From: Prolixibacteraceae bacterium
GTDB lineage: Bacteria > Bacteroidota > Bacteroidia > Bacteroidales > Prolixibacteraceae
Direction: 5' to 3'
Length of the DNA stretch: 5,488 nucleotides
Assembly: GCA_016788685.1 (NCBI GenBank)
Contig: JAEUSS010000504.1
Location: forward strand, 1 to 5,488
A model generated the notes under the pieces. It was not told the origin of the DNA, ran no database searches, and saw only the letters and a list, made by a program, of their open reading frames with translations. Position 1 is the stretch's first letter, and each line of letters starts with the position of its first letter. Of the stretch, positions 1 to 5,488 are shown piece by piece. A program made the position numbers and the translations under genes.

Positions 1-1
1 A

Positions 2-1294
2 AAAGTTCTTGGAACTTCGATCGAAGCAGAGAAGGTTGCCCTTAAACCGACAGATTTCCCCGGCCTCGTACCAAAGATACTGGTAAAGGCCGGACAGGAA
101 GTGAAGGCCGGGGCTCCCATATTCTTCGACAAATACAATCCCGAAATTTTAATTACAACACCCATCAGTGGTGAGGTATTGTCTGTCGAAAGAGGAGAAC
201 GCAGGAAGGTACTTGAAATTGTGATTAAGGCTGATGGCAAAAACAATTCTGTTGAGTTCACCAAGGCCGATCCGCAAAAACTTTCTCGTGAAGAAATTAA
301 AGAACAACTGAAAATCAGCGGGCTGTGGTCTTTTCTTAAGCAACGCCCCTATGGGACGGTAGCCAAGCCCGAAAGCTCGCCTCTTCATATTTTCATTTCA
401 GGATTTAATTCGGCTCCGCTGGCTCCTGACTATGAATTCATCCTGAAAGGCCAGGCTCCGGTATTCCAAACCGGGATTAATGCTCTTGCCAAACTAACCG
501 ACGGCAAAATTCATGTAGGCATACGCCCCGAGCAGGCCAACGGATTCTTTTCCGGAATAAAAAACATTGAAATCACTCAGTTTTCCGGCCCTCATCCGGC
601 AGGAAATGTTGGCATTCAGATTCACCACATCAGCCCCATATCAAAAGGCGACATTGTTTGGACAATCACCCCTCAGGAGGTTATTTACATTGGCCGTTTA
701 TTCGAAACCGGGAAAGTTGATCTTACAAAGATCATCGCTCTGACCGGTTCTGAGGTAAAAGTCCCCAAATACTATAAAGTTACCCATGGTACACATCTTT
801 CTGCACTCCTGAAAGACGCAACGAAACAAAACGTCAAAGAACGATTTATTTCAGGCAATGTACTCACCGGAAAGCAAGTTGAACCCGATGATTATCTTGG
901 CTTTTTCGATTCTCAGGTCTCAATCATTCCCGAAGGCGATGAGTACGAATTTATGGGTTGGGCTAATCTGGGATTTAATAAGTTTTCAGCAAGCAAAACC
1001 TTTGTTTCAAAACTATTCCCCAAGAAGGCATACACACTGAACGCCAACATGCATGGCGGCGAACGGGCTTTTGTTCTTTCGGGGCAATATGAGAAATACC
1101 TTCCGATGAACATCCTTCCGGTTTATCTGCTCAAAGCTATTTTGGCCAGTGATATTGACAAAATGGAACAGCTGGGCATTTACGAGATTATTGAAGAAGA
1201 TTTTGCTTTGTGCGAATACGCCTGCACGTCAAAGATAAAAGTTCAGGATATTGTTCGTCAGGGATTAGATCTGATGATGAAAGAATTGGGATAA
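2..1294 (+). CDS. nqrA: Na+-translocating NADH:quinone reductase subunit A (5'-partial)
   Basis: NqrA is the peripheral, cytoplasmic-side subunit of Na+-NQR. It is related to RnfC, carries no firmly bound redox cofactor, and has been implicated in quinone binding. The frame is open from base 2, giving 430 residues; the family is about 445-450, so some 15-25 N-terminal residues lie upstream. The GTG at 101 is an internal valine, not the start: the codons before it read as family sequence (KPTDFPGL, then VPKILVKAGQEV). Visible in fragment numbering: a biotinyl/lipoyl-like fold at about 20-75, the SGLW motif at 106-109, the highly conserved FSGPHPAG at 194-201, and a C-terminal domain ending with ALCEYAC (Cys404 and Cys408), which matches the LCTFVCPGK region of Vibrio NqrA as I recall it. 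It is the first gene of the cluster, and nqrB follows after 24 bases. The family call is very secure. Confidence 0.97.
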   Translation, partial: KVLGTSIEAEKVALKPTDFPGLVPKILVKAGQEVKAGAPIFFDKYNPEILITTPISGEVLSVERGERRKVLEIVIKADGKNNSVEFTKADPQKLSREEIKEQLKISGLWSFLKQRPYGTVAKPESSPLHIFISGFNSAPLAPDYEFILKGQAPVFQTGINALAKLTDGKIHVGIRPEQANGFFSGIKNIEITQFSGPHPAGNVGIQIHHISPISKGDIVWTITPQEVIYIGRLFETGKVDLTKIIALTGSEVKVPKYYKVTHGTHLSALLKDATKQNVKERFISGNVLTGKQVEPDDYLGFFDSQVSIIPEGDEYEFMGWANLGFNKFSASKTFVSKLFPKKAYTLNANMHGGERAFVLSGQYEKYLPMNILPVYLLKAILASDIDKMEQLGIYEIIEEDFALCEYACTSKIKVQDIVRQGLDLMMKELG

Positions 1295-1318
1295 CCGTTT
1301 ATTTGAAAAAAGCTACGT

Positions 1319-2476
1319 ATGAAATTTATACAAAAATTCTTCGAAAACACCAAACCTTTCGTTCAGAAAGGAGCAAAATACCATTGGCTCCACTCAACGC
1401 ATGATGGTCTTTTCACCTTGTTTTTTGTTCAGAAAAACACCTCAAAAAGCGGGTCGCACATACACGACTTCATAGACCTGAAACGCACCATGGGATTGGT
1501 TGTGCTGGCACTCATCCCCGCTCTGTTAATGGGTATGTATAATACAGGCTATCAACACTTCGCCGCTGTCGGGGAATTAGCCTCTGCCAGTTTCTGGCAA
1601 ATCTTCTTCTACGGTTTCCTTCGGGTCATGCCTTTTATAATGGTATCGTACATCGTCGGACTCGGTATCGAGTTTGTTTTTGCGCAACTCCGCGGACATG
1701 AAATACAGGAAGGTTTTCTGGTATCGGGTATACTGATTCCATTGATCATGCCAATAAACACACCACTCTGGATGGTAGCTATTTCAACCGCATTTGCCGT
1801 TGTTTTTGTAAAAGAAGTATTTGGCGGCACAGGGATGAACATCTGGAACCCCGCGCTGGTAGCAAGGGCATTTTTATTCTTTGCGTATCCAAGTCAAATG
1901 TCAGGTGATTCTGTTTGGGTAAGCCTGGGCGGCAAACAGGCTGTTGACGGTTTCTCGGGTGCAACCCCCATGGCACAAGCTGCTGCCGGACACGCAAATA
2001 TTGACATCTGGAACTCGTTTATCGGATTAATTCCCGGCTCGATCGGAGAAACATCAACATTGGCTATTTTAATTGGAGCTGCGATCCTGATTATAACCGG
2101 AATCGGCAGTTGGAAGATTATGCTTTCGACATTTGCCGGAGGTGCTGCAATGGGCTTATTGCTGAATGCATTTGCCGGAAGCAATGTGTACATGGCACTT
2201 CCCTTCTGGGAACACTTCATTATCGGAGGCTTCGCTTTTGGTGCGGTTTTCATGGCAACCGATCCCGTATCAGGATCACAAACAGAAAAAGGGAAATGGA
2301 TATATGGTTTCCTGATCGGAGTTCTGGCGATTATGATCCGTGTCGTCAATCCAGCTTATCCTGAAGGAATGATGTTGGCAATCTTGCTGATGAACACATT
2401 TGCTCCTTTGATCGACCATTACATTGTGGAAGGAAGCATTAAGAAACGGCTTAAACAGGCCAAAGTAAACGCTTAA
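1319..2476 (+). CDS. nqrB: Na+-translocating NADH:quinone reductase subunit B
   Basis: NqrB is the large polytopic inner-membrane subunit (RnfD family). It holds one covalent FMN, binds riboflavin, forms much of the quinone site and contributes to Na+ passage. The ORF gives 385 residues, near the size expected for Bacteroidota and shorter than the roughly 415 of Vibrio. The N-terminus is soluble and amphipathic (about 1-55), ending in HIHDFIDLKRTM (47-58), and is followed by many hydrophobic segments. Key motifs are KEVFGGTG (165-172), NPALVARAFLFFAYP (177-191), SGAT (213-216) with Thr216 as the expected phosphoester-linked FMN site, MATDPVSGS (312-320) and NPAYPEGMML (344-353). Asp366 in APLIDH probably corresponds to the acidic residue linked to Na+ uptake in Vibrio (D397). 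The start ATG at 1319 gives the family N-terminus. Its leader is A-rich with no clear Shine-Dalgarno, as is usual in Bacteroidota. FMN attachment would need an ApbE flavin transferase, which is not in the window. Confidence 0.98.
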   Translation: MKFIQKFFENTKPFVQKGAKYHWLHSTHDGLFTLFFVQKNTSKSGSHIHDFIDLKRTMGLVVLALIPALLMGMYNTGYQHFAAVGELASASFWQIFFYGFLRVMPFIMVSYIVGLGIEFVFAQLRGHEIQEGFLVSGILIPLIMPINTPLWMVAISTAFAVVFVKEVFGGTGMNIWNPALVARAFLFFAYPSQMSGDSVWVSLGGKQAVDGFSGATPMAQAAAGHANIDIWNSFIGLIPGSIGETSTLAILIGAAILIITGIGSWKIMLSTFAGGAAMGLLLNAFAGSNVYMALPFWEHFIIGGFAFGAVFMATDPVSGSQTEKGKWIYGFLIGVLAIMIRVVNPAYPEGMMLAILLMNTFAPLIDHYIVEGSIKKRLKQAKVNA

Positions 2477-2494
2477 CGATAAAATTCAGAAAAG

Positions 2495-3193
2495 ATGGAT
2501 ACGAACGGGAATAAATACACATTTATATATGCTTCAGCAATGGTCATCTTTGTTGCAGCAATCCTTTCAATAACAGCATTAAAGCTGAAGCCTTTCCAGC
2601 AGAAGAATGTAGCCATTGAGAAGAAGCAAAACATTCTTTCATCGGTAGGAATTGAAAGTACTTTTGCTAACGCAGAGTCGATTTATGCGGAGCGGATTGT
2701 CAACTCATACATCGTAAATTTCTCAGGCGAGCAGATTGAAGGCAATGCATTCGACATTGACCTGAAAACAGAGAGAGCTAAACCGGAGGCTGACCGAAAA
2801 CTACCTGTTTACGAATGTAAAACAGACGAAGGTATAAAATACATCCTGCCCATGTACGGAGCCGGGCTGTGGGGACCAATCTGGGGGTACGTTTCGGTAA
2901 ACGACGACATGAATACGCTGTATGGTGCCAATTTTGCTCATGCGGGTGAAACTCCCGGATTAGGTGCCGAAATCTCTACAAAAGCTTTTCAGGACCCATT
3001 TAAAGGAAAAAAAATCTTTGACGAAAGCGGAAATTTAGTTTCTATTATTGTCGCAAAATCCAGCGAAAATGCCCCAGCAGAACACAAAGTCGACGGGATT
3101 TCGGGAGGTACAATTACAAGTAAAGGGCTTCAGGCGATGTTACTGAACGACTTTACCTCTTACAAAGCATTTTTCACCAAGAAAAAACAATAG
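2495..3193 (+). CDS. nqrC: Na+-translocating NADH:quinone reductase subunit C
   Basis: NqrC is the RnfG-like subunit, with one N-terminal membrane helix and an extracytoplasmic FMN-binding domain. It passes electrons between the NqrD/E iron centre and the NqrB flavin. The 232-residue product has a hydrophobic segment at about 8-31, then a soluble domain. That domain contains YGAGLWGPIWGYV, the conserved HAGETPGLG (149-157), and the FMN-binding signature VDGISGGTITS with SGGT at 203-206; Thr206 is the expected covalent FMN site. The motif has Gly where the best-known examples have Ala (SGAT). The protein is about 25 residues shorter than Vibrio NqrC. The ATG at 2495 places the membrane helix directly after a short polar N-terminus and lies 18 bases after nqrB. 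Only 3 bases separate its stop from nqrD, so those two genes are probably translationally coupled. Confidence 0.97.
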   Translation: MDTNGNKYTFIYASAMVIFVAAILSITALKLKPFQQKNVAIEKKQNILSSVGIESTFANAESIYAERIVNSYIVNFSGEQIEGNAFDIDLKTERAKPEADRKLPVYECKTDEGIKYILPMYGAGLWGPIWGYVSVNDDMNTLYGANFAHAGETPGLGAEISTKAFQDPFKGKKIFDESGNLVSIIVAKSSENAPAEHKVDGISGGTITSKGLQAMLLNDFTSYKAFFTKKKQ

Positions 3194-3196
3194 AAG

Positions 3197-3841
3197 ATGA
3201 GCGAAGGATTATTTTCAAAGAAAAATATAGGCCTGTTGGGTAACCCTATAGGCAGCAATAACCCCATCACTGTTCAGGTACTCGGAATTTGTTCGGCGCT
3301 GGCAGTGACGGCCCAGCTAAAACCTGCTTTCGTTATGGCTCTTTCCGTAACAGTTGTAGTTGCATTCGGAAACGTTATCATTTCATTGCTCCGGAATACC
3401 ATTCCAAACCGCATCCGCATCATCGTTCAGCTGGTCGTAATTGCGGCTCTGGTAATTATTGTTGACCAATTCCTGAAAGCCTTTGTTTACGATGTCAGCA
3501 AACAGCTTTCGGTTTTTGTTGGACTGATTATTACCAACTGCATCCTGATGGGACGCCTGGAGGCATTTGCATTGGCCAACAAGCCTTGGCCGTCATTTCT
3601 TGATGGTATTGGCAACGGCGCCGGCTATGGCCTGATTCTGATCATCATCGCTTTCTTCCGCGAATTATTCGGCTCCGGAACACTTTGGGGCTACCGCATT
3701 ATCCCTGAAAGCTGGTACATCGCCAATGGAGGCTTTTACTCCAACAACGGGATGATGATCCTGCCTCCGATGGCATTAATAACTGTTGGTGTAATCATCT
3801 GGGTACAACGCAGCAGAAATAGTAAACTTCAGGAAAAATAA
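3197..3841 (+). CDS. nqrD: Na+-translocating NADH:quinone reductase subunit D
   Basis: NqrD is a polytopic membrane subunit with about six helices, homologous to NqrE and to RnfE/RnfA. It pairs with NqrE in inverted topology. Together they hold an iron centre, reported as 2Fe-2S, in the middle of the membrane. The product is 214 residues. Visible features are [18 protein letters not shown] with Cys32, [17 protein letters not shown] with Cys115, and [15 protein letters not shown] with Asp136. Cys32, Cys115 and Asp136 each sit three positions after Vibrio C29, C112 and D133 (numbers recalled from the literature), so the spacing between them is preserved. The ATG at 3197 follows the nqrC stop by 3 bases, with only a weak AGAAG-like leader, which suggests coupling to nqrC. 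The annotation RnfE is ruled out by the NqrA/B/C/F partners. Confidence 0.97.
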   Translation: MSEGLFSKKNIGLLGNPIGSNNPITVQVLGICSALAVTAQLKPAFVMALSVTVVVAFGNVIISLLRNTIPNRIRIIVQLVVIAALVIIVDQFLKAFVYDVSKQLSVFVGLIITNCILMGRLEAFALANKPWPSFLDGIGNGAGYGLILIIIAFFRELFGSGTLWGYRIIPESWYIANGGFYSNNGMMILPPMALITVGVIIWVQRSRNSKLQEK

Positions 3842-3865
3842 CTGAAAAAAAACAAATAGAACGAT

Positions 3866-4483
3866 ATGGAGAATTTATTAAACCTGTTCGTTAAGTCAGT
3901 ATTTATTGAGAACATGGTATTTGCCTATTTTCTTGGCATGTGTTCTTATCTGGCTGTTTCGAAATCAGTAAAAACGGCAACCGGTTTAGGCTTAGCAGTT
4001 ATTTTTGTATTGGCAATCACCCTGCCGGTAAACTACCTTCTCGAAAACTATTTATTGAAGGAGGGAGCCCTGAAATGGATGGGTGCTGGTTTTGAGACCA
4101 TCGACCTTAGCTTCTTAAGTTTCATCATGTTCATCGCTGTAATCGCATCAATGGTTCAGCTTGTTGAGATGGTTGTTGAGAAGTTTGCACCGGTACTTTA
4201 TACTCAACTCGGTATTTTTCTTCCGCTGATTGCGGTGAACTGCGCCATCCTGGGAGGATCGCTGTTTATGCAACAGAAAGCATTTCACAACATTGGCGAA
4301 GCCACCGTTTACGGCATCGGATCTGGTGTTGGATGGTTTCTGGCTATCGTAGCTATTGCAGCTATCCGTGAAAAAATTCAGTATTCGCAAGTACCTGCCC
4401 CATTAAGAGGACTGGGTATTACATTTATTATTACTGGTTTGATGGGCCTTGCTTTTATGGGTTTTATGGGAATCAAACTTTAA
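3866..4483 (+). CDS. nqrE: Na+-translocating NADH:quinone reductase subunit E
   Basis: NqrE is the polytopic partner of NqrD and homologous to RnfA, with about six membrane helices. It supplies the other two cysteines to the shared intramembrane iron centre. The product is 205 residues, against about 198 in Vibrio. Cys26 lies in [13 protein letters not shown] and Cys126 in [10 protein letters not shown]. Glu101 in LVEMVVEK probably corresponds to the conserved Vibrio E95 tied to Na+ transport. Cys26 matches Vibrio C26 without offset, while Glu101 and Cys126 are both shifted by six. The extra residues therefore lie between them, most likely in the loop near residues 68-80 (KWMGAGFET region). 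The start at 3866 has an A-rich leader including eight A's (3845-3852) and lies 24 bases after nqrD. The stop codon lies inside a perfect 16-bp palindrome. Confidence 0.97.
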   Translation: MENLLNLFVKSVFIENMVFAYFLGMCSYLAVSKSVKTATGLGLAVIFVLAITLPVNYLLENYLLKEGALKWMGAGFETIDLSFLSFIMFIAVIASMVQLVEMVVEKFAPVLYTQLGIFLPLIAVNCAILGGSLFMQQKAFHNIGEATVYGIGSGVGWFLAIVAIAAIREKIQYSQVPAPLRGLGITFIITGLMGLAFMGFMGIKL

Positions 4484-4494
4484 TTCGAATTAAA
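4479..4494. repeat. Perfect 16-bp AT-rich palindrome over the nqrE stop codon
   Basis: TTTAATTCGAATTAAA reads the same on both strands. It begins in the last codon of nqrE, contains its TAA (4481-4483), and supplies an in-frame TAA at 4491 upstream of nqrF. It is followed by a short A run. As RNA it could form only a weak, almost loop-free A/U hairpin, with no U tract on the transcribed strand, so it is not a convincing terminator. It may be chance in an AT-rich spacer, or a mild stabilising or processing element between two cistrons. The palindrome is seen directly; any function is speculative. Confidence 0.35.
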
Positions 4495-4508
4495 AAACAC
4501 TCGTAACG

Positions 4509-5488
4509 ATGATATTTTTAGCATCTCAAACTACAGTTGTCTTATTCAGTGTGGTTATTTTCCTTCTGGCAATAATCATTTTGGTAGGGATACTTTTGTT
4601 CGTTAAAGCAAAACTTACCCCTAAAGGACAAGTCAAGATCAGTATTAATGATGGGTTTAAAGTCATTGAAACCGAACCGGGAAACACCCTTTTAACCACA
4701 CTTGGCAACAACAAAGTATTGCTTGCTTCTGCCTGTGGCGGTGGTGGAACATGTGGTATGTGCCGCTGCCAGGTTGAATCGGGAGCCGGGTCGATATTGC
4801 CGACAGAAACGGGCTTTTTCACTCGGAAAGAGCAACAGGAAAACTGGCGGCTGGCCTGTCAGGTAAAGGTTAAAGAAGATATTAAACTGCACATCCATCA
4901 GGAAATTTTAGGTGTAAAAAAATGGGAATGCGAAGTTGTTTCGAACAACAACGTTGCCACCTACATCAAAGAATTTGTTGTCAGACTTCCTGAAGGCGAA
5001 ACCCTTGATTTTAAATCAGGAGGTTATATCCAGATTGACGTACCTCAGATCGATGTCGATTTCAAAGACATGGTCATCGGCGACGCATTTCGTCCGGAGT
5101 GGGAACGCTACGGCATGTTTGACCTCCAGATGAAAAACCCGGAGCCTACTTTCCGTGCATACTCAATGGCCAACCACCCCGCTGAAGGAAACATTGTGAT
5201 GCTGAACATTCGTATAGCAACTCCTCCTTTTGACCGTGTAAACGGCGGTTTCCAGAAAGTGAACCCGGGAGTCTGCTCTTCTTATATTTTCTCGCGCAAA
5301 CCGGGAGACAAGGTGATGGTATCAGGACCTTACGGTGAGTTTTTCCTGAAGAACAACCAAAACGAAATGATGTTTATTGGCGGAGGCGCCGGTATGGCTC
5401 CAATGCGCTCTCACCTGTTCCATTTGTTCCATACGGTGAAAGAAACCCAGAAAAAAGTCACATTCTGGTACGGAGCCCGTTCCTGGAG
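4509..5488 (+). CDS. nqrF: Na+-translocating NADH:quinone reductase subunit F (3'-partial)
   Basis: NqrF is the electron-entry subunit: it oxidises NADH at the cytoplasmic face through FAD and passes single electrons to a 2Fe-2S ferredoxin-type centre. The frame is open from the ATG at 4509 to the right edge (326 full codons). The family is about 405-425 residues, so some 80-100 C-terminal residues are missing. There is one membrane anchor at about 10-32. A ferredoxin domain at about 40-130 carries ACGGGGTCGMC, with Cys76, Cys82, Cys85 and then Cys117 in LACQV, the spacing known from Vibrio (C70, C76, C79, C111). The FAD domain includes RAYS (216-219) and SSYIFS with GPYGEFF. The NADH domain begins with IGGGAGMAPMRSH (Gly291 to Gly295) and reaches FWYGARS at the edge. 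An in-frame TAA at 4491 makes 4509 the first possible ATG. Extra cysteines occur at 87 and 256. The open 3' end makes this gene easy to miss in a closed-ORF scan. Confidence 0.97.
   Translation, partial: MIFLASQTTVVLFSVVIFLLAIIILVGILLFVKAKLTPKGQVKISINDGFKVIETEPGNTLLTTLGNNKVLLASACGGGGTCGMCRCQVESGAGSILPTETGFFTRKEQQENWRLACQVKVKEDIKLHIHQEILGVKKWECEVVSNNNVATYIKEFVVRLPEGETLDFKSGGYIQIDVPQIDVDFKDMVIGDAFRPEWERYGMFDLQMKNPEPTFRAYSMANHPAEGNIVMLNIRIATPPFDRVNGGFQKVNPGVCSSYIFSRKPGDKVMVSGPYGEFFLKNNQNEMMFIGGGAGMAPMRSHLFHLFHTVKETQKKVTFWYGARSW

Noticed and set aside
101..103. GTG at 101 as the start of nqrA
   Set aside because: The frame is open back to base 2 and the upstream codons encode conserved NqrA sequence (KPTDFPGL), so this is an internal valine codon of a truncated gene.
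1210..1404. Plus-strand 64-codon frame bridging the nqrA-nqrB junction
   Set aside because: It overlaps the conserved C-terminus of nqrA and the N-terminus of nqrB in another frame, and its sequence looks like an out-of-frame translation.
1894..2349. Reverse-strand open frame of 151 codons opposite nqrB
   Set aside because: It lies entirely antisense to strongly conserved nqrB codons, has a Pro/Ile/Ala-rich composition typical of the complement of a membrane-protein gene, and shows no recognisable domain.
3007..3014. Run of eight A's in nqrC as a frameshift or slippage site
   Set aside because: The reading frame is intact on both sides and the protein keeps family motifs after the run, so neither a sequencing error nor programmed slippage is supported.
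4526..4898. Reverse-strand open frames (4526-4822 and 4692-4898) over the 5' part of nqrF
   Set aside because: Both are antisense to the conserved membrane anchor and 2Fe-2S domain of nqrF, which explains this DNA fully.
4936..5133. Plus-strand 65-codon frame within nqrF
   Set aside because: It is an alternative frame inside the intact nqrF reading frame, with no family resemblance.
2..5488. Rnf complex instead of Na+-NQR
   Set aside because: Rnf has RnfB and RnfC ferredoxin-type subunits and no NqrF-like FAD/NADH protein. The order A-B-C-D-E-F, the NqrA type and the NqrF ferredoxin plus FAD domains fit Na+-NQR only.

Overview
The window is almost wholly coding on the + strand. It holds one conserved gene cluster, nqrABCDEF, for the six-subunit sodium-translocating NADH:quinone oxidoreductase (Na+-NQR). 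This complex sits in the inner membrane. It oxidises NADH at the cytoplasmic side, passes electrons through flavins and Fe-S centres to a quinone, and exports Na+. The protein sequences, the A-rich gene leaders without clear Shine-Dalgarno motifs, and the moderate GC content (by eye about mid-40s percent) suggest a Bacteroidota member, probably class Bacteroidia. A finer assignment would be a guess.

Layout: nqrA enters from the left edge, missing roughly its first 15-25 residues (2-1294). Then come nqrB (1319-2476), nqrC (2495-3193), nqrD (3197-3841), nqrE (3866-4483) and nqrF (4509 to the right edge, missing roughly its last 80-100 residues). The gaps are 24, 18, 3, 24 and 25 bases, so the genes almost certainly share one transcript. 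No promoter or convincing terminator lies inside the window, and no stretch of 300 bases is gene-free.

All the cofactor signatures I could check are intact. NqrF has the four-cysteine 2Fe-2S site, the RxYS flavin motif and the start of the NADH-binding domain. NqrB and NqrC carry the threonine flavinylation motifs (SGAT and SGGT). NqrD and NqrE each have the two membrane cysteines that share an iron centre. Electrons should run NADH, FAD and 2Fe-2S (NqrF), the NqrD/E iron centre, FMN (NqrC), FMN and riboflavin (NqrB), then quinone. In Bacteroidia the quinone is expected to be menaquinone.

This is an ordinary housekeeping energy-conservation locus. I found no evidence of an undescribed system. 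The points worth a second look are small: the non-canonical SGGT motif in NqrC, a six-residue loop insertion in NqrE, extra cysteines in NqrF, and a perfect palindrome over the nqrE stop codon.
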